Assembly (NCBI RefSeq): GCF_003254525.1
Contig: NZ_QFYS01000006.1
Location: forward strand, 228,850 to 292,849
Direction: 5' to 3'
DNA length: 64,000 nt
Source of the DNA: Phenylobacterium kunshanense
GTDB taxonomy: Bacteria; Pseudomonadota; Alphaproteobacteria; Caulobacterales; Caulobacteraceae
The position numbers were made by a program, and so were the translations under genes. The notes beneath the pieces are model-generated. The model saw only the letters and a list, made by a program, of their open reading frames with translations. It made no database searches and was not told where the DNA came from. This document shows, piece after piece, positions 1 through 7,438 of the stretch (position 1 is its first letter; every line of letters begins with the position of its first letter).

Positions 1-648
1 CCCGTTCTCTCACGCGCCGACCTCATCGCCGTGGCCGCCACGGCCGCCGAGGCGCACGCAGCGGGCGCAGCGTATCCGCAGGACGTGGCCGCCCTTGCCG
101 GCCGCCGCTTCGAGGCCCGCCAGCCATTTGGCTGCGCCGGACCCCGCCCATCCGAGACCGCGGATGGTTATGTCATCGACGAAGACCGCAGGGCGATGAC
201 GATCCAGATGACCGCGACGTCGTGGTCCGATGAGGGGTGGCGGCAGGCTTTCTCCGCCCCCGACTCCCCAGCGGAAGCGCTGGAGGGATTCTGGCTGCGG
301 CGTCCCTGGATCACGTCGGCCGCATGTCCGGCCTCCAGCGGCGTGGAAGGTCCCGCAAGCGGCGAGAGCCTCGGCCTGGTCCGCGTCTTCGCCGCCGGTG
401 GGTCCCGGATTCCTCGGCGGGGCGAGCGCCCCTATCGCACGACGGTGAAGCTTGAACCGGACGCCCCGCCTCCGGCCATGCCCCTGCAACTGGTCGTGCG
501 CGGCAAGATCGCCGACGCAGGGGGCCGGCCGATCCGGTGCCGGGCCGGCGGGCCCGACCAGCGGCCGGTGTGCCTCGTGAGCATCACGCTGGAGCGCGTC
601 TCCTTCGAGACGGCCGACGGCGCCACGGTCGCGGATTGGCGGGAATAG
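1..648 (+). CDS. hypothetical protein, 5' end cut by the window
   Basis: The reading frame is open from base 1 to a TAG at 646-648, so the gene most likely starts upstream; an internal GTG at 31 is the first possible start seen. The visible 215 residues are rich in Ala, Pro and Arg, with a run of short beta-like segments after residue 40 and several Cys in the second half. I recognise no family. No signal peptide can be judged because the N-terminus is missing. It ends 2 bp from the convergent DUF5985 gene. Codon use looks normal for the neighbourhood, so I take it as a real gene rather than an antisense shadow. Confidence 0.6.
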   Translation, partial: PVLSRADLIAVAATAAEAHAAGAAYPQDVAALAGRRFEARQPFGCAGPRPSETADGYVIDEDRRAMTIQMTATSWSDEGWRQAFSAPDSPAEALEGFWLRRPWITSAACPASSGVEGPASGESLGLVRVFAAGGSRIPRRGERPYRTTVKLEPDAPPPAMPLQLVVRGKIADAGGRPIRCRAGGPDQRPVCLVSITLERVSFETADGATVADWRE

Positions 649-650
649 GC

Positions 651-929
651 CTACCGCCGCACCAGGTTCTTGCGCAGCACGGCCGCGATGATCAGCACGA
701 AGGCCGCGAGGCGCAGCAGATAGATGTAACCCTGGTGCTCGTCCGGAATGTCGAGCATGACCGGGGCGGCCTGGTTGGCCGCCAGCAGGGCGAAGGCCAC
801 GGCGAAGGCGGCGAACAGGCCGTCGCCCGTGCGGCGCCAGAACTTCAGGAAGAAGAGGCCGACCGCCAGGAAGCCGAGGCAGAGGGCGCCGGCGGAGAAG
901 GCCGCGATGGTCGGATCTGGCTGGGTCAC
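651..929 (-). CDS. DUF5985-like small membrane protein (copy B)
   Basis: This 92-residue protein starts at GTG (929-927), which overlaps the TGA of the preceding gene by 4 bp (GTGA), so the two are translationally coupled. It has three hydrophobic segments (about residues 7-29, 38-58 and 68-86) and ends in a basic RKNLVRR tail, expected in the cytoplasm. The pattern W-R-x-T-G-x-x-L-F followed by A-x-N-x matches its neighbour at 926-1201, so the two are paralogues. Both resemble the DUF5985 family of short integral membrane proteins, whose function is unknown. A longer frame on this strand runs upstream through the neighbour gene, but only the GTG start gives the family length. Confidence 0.7.
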   Translation of the reverse strand: MTQPDPTIAAFSAGALCLGFLAVGLFFLKFWRRTGDGLFAAFAVAFALLAANQAAPVMLDIPDEHQGYIYLLRLAAFVLIIAAVLRKNLVRR

Positions 930-1201
930 CGCTCCGCCTCCCAGATGAAGCCGTAGAGCAGGACGCCGACGGCCAGCGCCGAGGCGGCCTGGCGCATCGG
1001 CCAGAGATAGAGATCGGGAAAGACGATCAGGTCGCTGACCAGGAAGAGGTTGTTCAGCGCCAGGAAGACGAAGCCCAGCGCCGTCCAGAACAGGAGCCGG
1101 GATCGTGTCTCGCGCCAGGCGGCAAGCAACAGGAACGCACACAGCGCGCTGGCCGCCAGGCACAGGGCATAGACGAGGGAAGGTCCGAGTTCCGCCGCCA
1201 T
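926..1201 (-). CDS. DUF5985-like small membrane protein (copy A)
   Basis: This 91-residue protein starts at ATG 1201-1199, overlapping the stop of the winged-helix-like gene upstream. Three hydrophobic stretches (about 8-25, 34-54 and 68-86) and the W-R-E-T-x-S-R-L-L-F-W and L-A-L-N-N motifs match copy B. It is the second gene of a tight three-gene minus-strand operon (1566 to 651). The function is not known. Having two paralogues fused by overlap suggests they may form a hetero-oligomeric membrane unit; that is inference. Confidence 0.72.
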   Translation of the reverse strand: MAAELGPSLVYALCLAASALCAFLLLAAWRETRSRLLFWTALGFVFLALNNLFLVSDLIVFPDLYLWPMRQAASALAVGVLLYGFIWEAER

Positions 1202-1566
1202 CACTTGTCGCCTCGCCATTTGAACGCGTCGGCCAGACCCTGGACGGGATCCGGTCGCGCGATGAGATTGATGATGGTGACGGGACGTTCGCGGTAGGCC
1301 GCCTCGAGCCTGGCGGCGAGCGCATCGATCACGGGGCTGGCCGGCGCATAACGCCACGCCCCTTCCCCGCTTATCGCCAGCCCGCTCCGCTCGAACGCGG
1401 CGAGATTGTCCTGCACCAGATTGATGGAAGCCCGGAGCTCAGCGACCAGCTGTTCCGGCGACCAGGCGCGATCAGCGTCGCGGCGCAGCACGAGCAGCAG
1501 CTCGACCGCCCAGACCGAGCGCATATGCTCGCGGACGAAGCTGGCCAGCTCCGCGCTATCCGGCAC
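1201..1566 (-). CDS. small winged-helix-like protein, first gene of the DUF5985 operon
   Basis: About 121 residues from GTG at 1566; a TTG five codons upstream (1581) is an alternative, but the G-run at 1573-1578 sits at ribosome-binding distance from the GTG. The protein is soluble. Residues 5-60 are helical with the pattern of a small winged-helix domain (V-W-A-V-E-L-L-L-V-L-R, then S-P-E-Q-L-V-A-E-L-R), followed by a helical tail with A-L-A-A-R-L-E-A-A-Y. It could be a regulator or a partner of the two membrane proteins it is coupled to. I cannot assign a named family with certainty. Confidence 0.6.
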   Translation of the reverse strand: MPDSAELASFVREHMRSVWAVELLLVLRRDADRAWSPEQLVAELRASINLVQDNLAAFERSGLAISGEGAWRYAPASPVIDALAARLEAAYRERPVTIINLIARPDPVQGLADAFKWRGDK

Positions 1567-1594
1567 GTCGTCGCCCCCCAAAAAACCAGACCCT

Positions 1595-1617
1595 GTCCGC
1601 CAAGCACCCTGGCGGAC
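1595..1617 (-). promoter_or_regulatory. perfect 8-bp hairpin upstream of the winged-helix/DUF5985 operon
   Basis: GTCCGCCA and TGGCGGAC pair with a 7-nt loop. Read on the minus strand, the hairpin is followed after about 9 nt by six T residues, just before the start of the 1566-651 operon. It could be an attenuator or a protein binding site. The gap between stem and T-run makes a classical terminator less likely. Confidence 0.35.
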
Positions 1618-1711
1618 GCGACAGCAACGCGCAGCCTCGCTGGCGGTTCCGGATTCGACCGGCTGGCGGCCGCTGGGCTAGAAGGTGCGCAGGCTGGGGA
1701 ACGGAACACGC

Positions 1712-1861
1712 ATGCAACGTCGGAAGGTCGATCGCGCCCAGCGCATGCGCGCGCGGCGGATCTGGTGGGAACGCAACGGCGCCTTCGTGCGGGGATTCCT
1801 GGTCGGCGTCGCCCTGACGGCGTTCGTCGCGTGGCTGCTGCAGCTTCTGGTGTTCAGATAG
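1712..1861 (+). CDS. 49-residue single-span membrane protein
   Basis: ATG at 1712, TAG at 1859-1861. The first 25 residues are strongly basic (RRK, RAQRMRARR) and are followed by one hydrophobic span, residues 26-46 (V-R-G-F-L-V-G-V-A-L-T-A-F-V-A-W-L-L-Q). This gives a positive-inside single-pass topology. A purine stretch (GGGGAACGGAA, 1696-1706) lies at a reasonable distance for ribosome binding. It overlaps the likely start of the EcsC gene, so the two may be coupled. It is too short for family assignment. Confidence 0.5.
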   Translation: MQRRKVDRAQRMRARRIWWERNGAFVRGFLVGVALTAFVAWLLQLLVFR

Positions 1862-2604
1862 TCCGCGCGACCCCGCCAGCCGACCTCACGGACGAGGCCT
1901 ACGAGCGCTGGGCGCGCGGCGAGGTCGATCGCTGGCGCTCGGACGTGCTCCGACCGCCCGGCCCCCTCGACCGGGCCGCCCGTGAAATGCAGGGCCGGAT
2001 CAACCGGCTCATCCCAGAGAAGGTGCATGCGACGGTCACGACGGTGATCGAGGGCATGACGCGAACGATCCTCACGGGCGCGGACCTCACGACTGCCCCG
2101 GCGCTCATCGGCGCGTCGCTGGCGGAACGCGACCGCCGGGCGCTGGCGGCGATCAGCAGCTACCGGGCGACGGCGGCGGTGGAAGGCGGCGTCACGGGCG
2201 CCGGCGGCTTCTGGATGGCCCTGGCCGACTTCCCGGCCCTCCTGGTCATCAAGATCAAGCTGCTGTTCGACCTCAGCGCCGTCTACGGCCACGAGGCCGA
2301 CCACTTCGAGGAGCGACTGTTCATACTGGGCCTGTTCCAGCTCGCGTTCTCCGGCGCCGAACACCGCGCCGCCGTGTTCCACGAACTGGAGGGCTGGAGC
2401 GCCCGGCAGCATCCCGCAGACTTCGAACACTTCGACTGGCGCGCCTTCCAGCAGCAATATCGCGACTACATCGACCTGGCGAAGCTGGCCCAGATGATCC
2501 CGGTGGTCGGCGCACCGATCGGCGCGATCGTGAACTGGCGGCTGCTGGAGCGGCTGGGCGAAACCGCGATGAACGGCTACCGAATGCGATGGCTCGAAGG
2601 TTGA
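1831..2604 (+). CDS. EcsC family protein
   Basis: About 257 residues if translation starts at the GTG at 1831, the nearest in-frame start upstream of the conserved part; the frame itself is open much further upstream but with no family similarity. The sequence D-E-A-Y-E-R-W, L-R-P-P-x-x-L-D-R-A and R-I-N-R-L-I-P-E-K-V is typical of EcsC-family proteins, as is the Gly/Ala-rich middle (G-G-V-T-G-A-G-G-F) and the D-F-P-A-L-L-V-I-K-I-K-L-L-F-D segment. EcsC in Bacillus is linked to an ABC transporter, but the biochemical role of the family is unclear. Probably membrane-associated through the Gly-rich hydrophobic hairpin. Confidence 0.75.
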   Translation: MAAAASGVQIVRATPPADLTDEAYERWARGEVDRWRSDVLRPPGPLDRAAREMQGRINRLIPEKVHATVTTVIEGMTRTILTGADLTTAPALIGASLAERDRRALAAISSYRATAAVEGGVTGAGGFWMALADFPALLVIKIKLLFDLSAVYGHEADHFEERLFILGLFQLAFSGAEHRAAVFHELEGWSARQHPADFEHFDWRAFQQQYRDYIDLAKLAQMIPVVGAPIGAIVNWRLLERLGETAMNGYRMRWLEG

Positions 2605-2608
2605 CCCG

Positions 2609-3088
2609 ATGCGCTGGCTTTCCCTGCTAACCACCGCGACCGTCCTGGCGGCCATGCCGGCCGCCGCCCAGATCCGCGAGGCGGACGTCCGCGCCTTCGT
2701 CGCCCGGCAGGAAGCCGCCTGGAACGCCAGCCAACTCGATCGCTACTTCGCCAGCTTCACGGCCGATGCAACCTTCACCGACCAGGCCTACGTCGGCGAC
2801 AAGCCCCCCGTGCCCTACGGCGCCAGCACGCTCGACCAGGCCCGCGCCAACGCCCGCAAGGCCTTCGCGGGGACTCCAACGCCGCGGGAGGCCGGGCGGG
2901 TGTTGCGGGTCGAGATGGCTCCCGACGGGCGCTCGGGGCGCGTCGTCTCGGTGGTCGGCTCCACGGTCTGGGACCAGGGCCGCGCCCGACGGCTTTGCGC
3001 CACGCGCGTCCAGGCCTTGATCGAGACAAACGCCGGACTGCGGGCCGTCAGCCGGACAGACACCTACGTGAAGTGCCGGAGAGGATGA
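2609..3088 (+). CDS. secreted SnoaL/NTF2-like protein
   Basis: 159 residues with a clear signal peptide (residues 1-20, cleavage after AAA). The mature part starts with V-R-A-F-V-A-R-Q-E-A-A-W-N-A, then F-x-A-D-A-T-F-T-D, the pattern of SnoaL-like/NTF2-fold proteins with a cone-shaped ligand pocket. Two Cys (near the C-terminus: L-C-A-T-R and Y-V-K-C-R) could form a disulfide in the periplasm. It begins 4 bp after the EcsC stop, so it is probably co-transcribed. No catalytic role can be read from the sequence. Confidence 0.65.
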   Translation: MRWLSLLTTATVLAAMPAAAQIREADVRAFVARQEAAWNASQLDRYFASFTADATFTDQAYVGDKPPVPYGASTLDQARANARKAFAGTPTPREAGRVLRVEMAPDGRSGRVVSVVGSTVWDQGRARRLCATRVQALIETNAGLRAVSRTDTYVKCRRG

Positions 3089-3120
3089 CGCCGCCGGCGC
3101 CGCGAGGCTAACCTGGCTGC

Positions 3121-3855
3121 ATGCTCCACGCTGTCCTGCCCGGCCTTGCCGCCGCCCTCGCCCTCGCCTCCGTTGCGATCGCCCAGACGCCCACGGCTCC
3201 TCCGCCGCCAGCCACGCCCGCCCCGAGCCCGCCGACGCCCCCCGCCAATCCGCGCGTGAAAGTCGAGACGGCCGCCGGCGCATTCGTGGTGGAGCTCTAT
3301 CGCGACAAGGCGCCGGTCACCGTGGCCAACTACCTCCGGTACGTGGACCGCGGGCTCTTCAGCGGCGCGGCCTGCTACCGGGCGAGCAAGCCGAAGGACT
3401 ACAAGGGCGACGACTACGGTCTGGTGCAATGCGGCCTGCAGAACGACCCCAGGAAGGTGTTGCCGCCCATCGCCCACGAGCCGACGACAAAGACCGGCCT
3501 GACCCATGGAAAGGACGGGGTGATCTCCATGGGGCGCCATGCGCCCGGCACCGCCCAGGCCGACTGGTCCATCATGCTGGGGGACATGAGCTATCTGGAC
3601 GCCGACCCCAAGAACCCCAGGGCCACCCCAGGCTTCGCCGCCTTCGGTCAGGTGGTCGAAGGGCTCGAGGTCATCCGCAAGATCATCGTGATGCCGACCG
3701 ACCCCAACAAGGGCGAAGGCGCCATGCACGGCGAGATGCTGGTCAGACCCGTGCGGATTCTCAGGGTGAGCCGCGTGCCAGCGGCGCCGCCCCCGGCCCC
3801 GCCGGCGCCCGCGACTACGCCGTCCCCAGCGGCTGACGGGCCACCCTCAATATAA
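3121..3855 (+). CDS. periplasmic cyclophilin-type peptidyl-prolyl isomerase
   Basis: 244 residues. Signal peptide 1-21, then a Pro/Thr/Ala-rich linker to residue 44, the cyclophilin domain at about 45-215 (V-K-V-E-T-A-A-G-x-F-V-V-E-L-Y-x-D-K-A-P-V-T-V-A-N-Y at its start, and G-V-I-S-M-G-R in the middle), and a second Pro-rich tail at 222-244. The active-site block is divergent: the usual N-S-Q-F-F-I is replaced by A-Q-A-D-W-S-I, as in several proteobacterial secreted cyclophilins. It should assist folding of exported proteins. It stands alone, 32 bp after the SnoaL-like gene. Confidence 0.85.
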   Translation: MLHAVLPGLAAALALASVAIAQTPTAPPPPATPAPSPPTPPANPRVKVETAAGAFVVELYRDKAPVTVANYLRYVDRGLFSGAACYRASKPKDYKGDDYGLVQCGLQNDPRKVLPPIAHEPTTKTGLTHGKDGVISMGRHAPGTAQADWSIMLGDMSYLDADPKNPRATPGFAAFGQVVEGLEVIRKIIVMPTDPNKGEGAMHGEMLVRPVRILRVSRVPAAPPPAPPAPATTPSPAADGPPSI

Positions 3856-3920
3856 GATTTTTGTCTTGATTTGAGAATTGCGTCTCATTAGTGGACGTCT
3901 CCACAACCGATGGAGACGCG
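3854..3920 (+). promoter_or_regulatory. AT-rich promoter with nested inverted repeats ahead of the SnoaL-TetR operon
   Basis: Three inverted repeats are stacked in 67 bp: AAGA-N6-TCTT (3854-3867), TGAGA-N6-TCTCA (3872-3887) and GTCTCCA-N7-TGGAGAC (3898-3918). The last one overlaps the expected ribosome-binding site of the gene at 3923. The region is unusually AT-rich for this genome. The TetR regulator encoded by the second gene of the operon is the obvious candidate to bind here; that is inference. Confidence 0.5.
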
Positions 3921-3922
3921 CC

Positions 3923-4342
3923 ATGTCGCTCACCCACGCCCAGATGGACGCCCGTATCGACGAACATTTCGGCTATGAACAGGCCGACGACGTGGAGGGC
4001 GTGCTCGCCACCCTGACGCCCGACGCCGTCCACGATATCGTCGGCTCGCCCACGGGCCCGACCACCGGCCCGGATGGGGCCCGCGGCTTCTACGAGGCGC
4101 TGTTCGCGGACCTGGCGGATGGCAGGATCCGCACCGTGAGGCGGCTCTACGGCGACGACTTCCTGGTCGACGAGAGCGTCTGGAGCGGCCGCGCGCCCGG
4201 CCGCCCGTTCGGCGTCGAAGGCCGCAATCGGCCTCTTGAATTTCGCCTGCTGCACGTCGTCGAGTATGCCGACGATGGCCGCATGAAGCGCGAGAACGTC
4301 TGGGTCGACCTCGCCGCGATCCTCCAGCAGCTTCCCCAGTGA
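3923..4342 (+). CDS. SnoaL-like / NTF2-fold protein
   Basis: 139 residues from ATG 3923 (the frame is open upstream, but this start follows the inverted-repeat promoter). The motifs D-x-x-F-G-Y-E-Q-A-D-D-V-E-G-V-L-A-T-L, D-A-V-H-D-I-V-G and G-P-D-G-A-R-G-F-Y are those of SnoaL-like proteins (ester cyclase or ligand-binding fold). It lacks a signal peptide, so it is cytoplasmic. Its stop overlaps the GTG of a TetR regulator by 4 bp, so it is likely the target enzyme or ligand sensor of that regulator. Confidence 0.75.
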   Translation: MSLTHAQMDARIDEHFGYEQADDVEGVLATLTPDAVHDIVGSPTGPTTGPDGARGFYEALFADLADGRIRTVRRLYGDDFLVDESVWSGRAPGRPFGVEGRNRPLEFRLLHVVEYADDGRMKRENVWVDLAAILQQLPQ

Positions 4343-4923
4343 GCCAGGCCGTCAGCAACCGCGCCCTGCGCACCCGAAGGGACCTGCTGGACGCCGCCAG
4401 CCGCCTGATGCGCGACGGGCGCACCCCCACCTTCGAGGAGATCGCCGAGGCGGCCAGCGTCTCGCGCGCAACGGCCTACCGCTACTTTCCCGGCCTTGAG
4501 GCGCTGCTGTTCGAGGCCGGGCTGCACGTCGCCGTGCCCCGCGCCGAAGACCTGTTTGGCCCCGGGGCGCCGACGGATCCGGCGGAGCGGCTGGAGCGGC
4601 TCGACGATGCGCTCTTCACCATGCTGGAGGCGAACGAGCCAGCCATGCGCGCCCTGCTGGCCGGCAGCCTGCAGCCAACGACAGACGCAGACGCGCCAGT
4701 GCGCCAGAACCGCCGTTCGCCGCTGATCGACGCCGCCCTGGATCCGGTGCGGGACCAGTTCCAGCCGGACGCCTTGCGCCACCTGAAGGCCGCGCTGGTC
4801 CCGCTGCTGGGTGTCGAGGCGCTTGTCGCCTTCAAGGACGTGCTGGGCGTCGACAAGGACCAGGCGCGCGCCGTCCGTCACTGGATGATACGGGCGCTCG
4901 TGGCCGCGGCGCGCAAGGCGTAG
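4339..4923 (+). CDS. TetR family transcriptional regulator
   Basis: 194 residues, GTG start coupled to the preceding gene. N-terminal TetR DNA-binding domain: R-R-D-L-L-D-A-A-S-R-L-M at 13-25, helix-turn-helix at 31-50 (T-F-E-E-I-A-E-A-A-S-V-S-R-A-T-A-Y-R-Y-F). The C-terminal helical ligand domain is not diagnostic. The gene order suggests it represses its own operon through the inverted repeats at 3854-3920. Confidence 0.88.
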   Translation: MSQAVSNRALRTRRDLLDAASRLMRDGRTPTFEEIAEAASVSRATAYRYFPGLEALLFEAGLHVAVPRAEDLFGPGAPTDPAERLERLDDALFTMLEANEPAMRALLAGSLQPTTDADAPVRQNRRSPLIDAALDPVRDQFQPDALRHLKAALVPLLGVEALVAFKDVLGVDKDQARAVRHWMIRALVAAARKA

Positions 4924-4943
4924 CTTGCCGACGCCGAGGCCGA

Positions 4944-5567
4944 CTAAGCCAGCGCGTGATAGACCAGCGTCAGGCCCGAGATGCTCGCCCGCTCCTCCAG
5001 CGTCACCACCGCGGGGTCGAGCTGACGGCGCGCCGCCTCCGTCAGCAGGATCATCCCGCCCTGGGCGACGTCCTCGCCCAGCTTTGAGGCGAGATTGACC
5101 TCGTCGCCGAACAGGTCGTGCGCGCCCAGCACCAGCAGGTCGCCGAAGCCGATGCCGATCGAGGCGTAGAGCCGGCGGGTCGCGGGCAGCAGGACATTCA
5201 CTGTCGCGAGCTGGCGCATAATCTCGCGTGACGCGGCCACCGCCTGCTCCACCCGCTCGAACAGGCAATAGAGATTGTCGGCCTCCGCCTTCACCATCGT
5301 ACCGCCGCAGGCCTCGATGGTCGGCACCGCCAGAAACCGCATCTGGTGGATCATCAGCAGAAACGAGACGATGCCGTGAACCTGGGTCGTGCGCGAGAAG
5401 CCGCTCATGTCCAGCACCATCACCGCACGCCGCTGGGTGAAGTCGCGCTCGATCTCCTCGGAGATCTGAACCCGCTGTTCAGGGTGGTCGATGATGCGCG
5501 ACAGCAGCTCGTCGAGGCGCGCGCGGCTGGCGCCTTCTGGCGCCGGAGGTGAGGCGAGTTCGCTCAT
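4944..5567 (-). CDS. class III adenylate/guanylate cyclase-domain protein
   Basis: 207 residues, cytoplasmic, a single cyclase homology domain at about 45-205. Metal-binding Asp53 (V-L-D-M-S-G-F-S) and Asp97 (K-A-E-A-D-N) are in place; D-L-F-G-D-E-V-N-L-A-S at 151-161 supplies the base-contacting Asp and Asn158. The transition-state Arg normally found four residues after that Asn is Lys162. It may be a weak or degenerate cyclase or a nucleotide sensor. It is transcribed divergently from the M50 protease at 5651; no receiver or membrane domain is attached. Confidence 0.8.
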   Translation of the reverse strand: MSELASPPAPEGASRARLDELLSRIIDHPEQRVQISEEIERDFTQRRAVMVLDMSGFSRTTQVHGIVSFLLMIHQMRFLAVPTIEACGGTMVKAEADNLYCLFERVEQAVAASREIMRQLATVNVLLPATRRLYASIGIGFGDLLVLGAHDLFGDEVNLASKLGEDVAQGGMILLTEAARRQLDPAVVTLEERASISGLTLVYHALA

Positions 5568-5650
5568 GGGCGCAGGAAACCCCTACAGCAGAGCTTTCGC
5601 AACAGCCGACCGGCCTTGCCAGCCCGCCGGCGACGGACGATCTCTGCGCG

Positions 5651-6442
5651 ATGACGTTCGAGACCGATGCGCCCGCCGCGGCGAGCCCTGCCGCGGCGAA
5701 GCCGCCGAACAACCTCGTGGGGCTGAGCCTGCTCGCGATCTTCGTCGGCCTGGGCGCGGGTCTCGCGCTGTGGCCGGACGGGCCGACGCCGCTGACCTTC
5801 GGCTTCGTGCTGACCGGATGGATCCTGGCCGTCATGGCGCACGAGTTCGCGCACGCCGGCGTCGCCTACCTCGCCGGCGACCATACGGTGGCCGAGAAGG
5901 GCTATCTGTCGTTCGACCCGCGCCGGTACGGCGATCTGGGAACCAGCCTCATCCTGCCCCTCATCGCCCTGGCGCTGGGCGGCATCGGCTTCCCGGGCGG
6001 CGCGGTCTACCTGCGCAACGACCTGATGCGCAGCCGCAGCTGGCGCGCGGCCGCCTCCCTGGCCGGGCCGGGAGCGACGCTGGCGGTGCTGCTTGTGCTG
6101 GCCTTCGTGCTGAACCTCTGGGGCCGGGTCGCCCTCCCGGGTCCGCTCTTCGCCGCCGTGGCCATGCTGGCCTTCCTGCAGGCCACCGCGCTGGTGCTGA
6201 ACCTGCTGCCGCTACCAGGGCTCGACGGCTTCAACGCCCTCCGGCCGTTCCTTCCCAAGACCTGGGCCCCCGCTGTTCACAAGCTGGAGGGGCTGGCGCT
6301 GGTGATCCTGCTGGGCGCCGTCTTCTTCATCCCGGGATTCAGCGCGGGCCTGTTCGCCGTGGCCGTCACCCTGGCCGCCTTGCTCGGCGTGCCGCCCGAG
6401 GCGATGCAGGCCGGCTGGGACGCCTTCCACTTCTGGCGCTGA
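5651..6442 (+). CDS. site-2 protease (M50) family membrane metalloprotease
   Basis: 263 residues from ATG 5651; the frame is open further upstream but lies over the divergent cyclase start. Zinc motif HEFAH at 64-68 within a hydrophobic segment, and the second conserved block N-L-L-P-L-P-G-L-D-G at 184-193 that brings the third zinc ligand. About six membrane spans. This is the S2P/FtsEX-independent short rhomboid-like architecture without PDZ domain seen in many proteobacteria; the substrate is unknown. It ends just before a strong hairpin. Confidence 0.85.
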   Translation: MTFETDAPAAASPAAAKPPNNLVGLSLLAIFVGLGAGLALWPDGPTPLTFGFVLTGWILAVMAHEFAHAGVAYLAGDHTVAEKGYLSFDPRRYGDLGTSLILPLIALALGGIGFPGGAVYLRNDLMRSRSWRAAASLAGPGATLAVLLVLAFVLNLWGRVALPGPLFAAVAMLAFLQATALVLNLLPLPGLDGFNALRPFLPKTWAPAVHKLEGLALVILLGAVFFIPGFSAGLFAVAVTLAALLGVPPEAMQAGWDAFHFWR

Positions 6443-6449
6443 ACGCCAA

Positions 6450-6480
6450 AGGGCCCCGGCGCGCGGCGTCGGGGCCCCCT
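6450..6480. terminator. bidirectional terminator between convergent genes
   Basis: GGGCCCCG and CGGGGCCC pair around a GC-rich loop between the M50 protease (+) and a PEP-CTERM gene (-). On the minus strand the stem is followed by TTT. Likely serves both genes. Confidence 0.65.
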
Positions 6481-6517
6481 CGGGGATGCGCCTGGGGTCA
6501 GGCGCCGGGGAACTGGT

Positions 6518-7138
6518 CTAGGCGAACGCGCTCTGGCGACGCCGCAGCAAGGCGCCGGCCGCGCCGAAGCCCATGATCATCATCGCCCAGGTCGCAGGTT
6601 CCGGAACCACGCCGATCTCCCGAGCCCCGCCGAAGCGGACCTGGCCGACACCGGTGATGTCGCCGCTGGTCTGGAACTCCACGCTGCTGATCCGCGTGCC
6701 GCCGGTGCCGTAGGCGTTGATGAACCCGCCGTTGAAGTTGTTGAAGGTTTCCGTGGTCCCATCGTTGGTCAGGATCGTCACGGACCAGGTGTCGTTGTTT
6801 CCGGTCGGATCCTTCAGGTCGACCTCGAACGAGCTGAAATCGTAACCGTCGAGGCTGAACCTCAGGAAGTCGAGGCCCGAGCCGACGGTCGGGACGATCC
6901 AAACCACGCCGCCCTGGCTGCTGGTCTTGATGTCCTCGGCGCCTTCAACGACGACACCGATGCTGGTGTTGTTGATGACCCCGTAGACGAAGTTGTCGCC
7001 ACCAGCTTCCTGGGCCCAGTCGACGTTCTTGTTGGCCGGCCCGTTTGCGCCGGTGTCTATGACCACGGCCGCTGACGCCGAAGCCGCTGCCGCGAGAATC
7101 GTCACGCCGGCCAGACTGCCGAGTAGAGTCTTCATCAT
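6518..7138 (-). CDS. PEPxxWA-CTERM sorting domain protein
   Basis: 206 residues from ATG 7138 (an upstream TTG at 7144 is less likely; GAGGGC lies at ribosome-binding distance of the ATG). Signal peptide 1-24 (ends A-S-A-S-A-A). The body is a secreted beta-rich domain, and the C-terminus has the sorting signal V-P-E-P-A-T-W-A-M-M, a short hydrophobic span and a basic RRRQ tail. In the alphaproteobacterial PEPxxWA type, this tail is thought to be handled by an exosortase and the protein ends up in the outer envelope. No exosortase is in this window. The 240-bp region upstream (7145-7386) holds no other gene that I can support. Confidence 0.88.
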   Translation of the reverse strand: MMKTLLGSLAGVTILAAAASASAAVVIDTGANGPANKNVDWAQEAGGDNFVYGVINNTSIGVVVEGAEDIKTSSQGGVVWIVPTVGSGLDFLRFSLDGYDFSSFEVDLKDPTGNNDTWSVTILTNDGTTETFNNFNGGFINAYGTGGTRISSVEFQTSGDITGVGQVRFGGAREIGVVPEPATWAMMIMGFGAAGALLRRRQSAFA

Positions 7139-7386
7139 GGCCAAGCCCTCAGCTGAAGTTCCCTATGCCGAGGGAAGGTCGTTAACACTTTCGCCAAACG
7201 TCGTTCACCACCCATAGGTATACTCACAACGACGTGACTCAGCCTGAGCGCGACGGTCAGTCAACTTCACGACGTTCAGTCGCTCATAGGGGGAAACCTG
7301 GCGGAATCTACCGCCCTGGACGTGCATCCGTCTGGCTGCCGTCCCTGAGACATTTGACGCTGAGCCTGAGATCTCGCCCAACAAGA

Positions 7387-7414
7387 AAGGCCCCGGCGTT
7401 TCCACCGGGGCCTT
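7387..7414 (-). terminator. intrinsic terminator of the second PEPxxWA-CTERM gene
   Basis: A perfect 10-bp stem (AAGGCCCCGG / CCGGGGCCTT, 8-nt loop), followed on the minus strand by TTTCTTGTT. It lies 25 bp beyond the stop of the gene ending at 7439. Confidence 0.8.
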
Positions 7415-7438
7415 CTGTCATTTGCTTGCAGGAGAGTA

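Noticed and set aside
1678..2655. A 325-codon minus-strand frame opposite the EcsC gene
   Set aside because: Antisense of EcsC, which has conserved family motifs on the plus strand.
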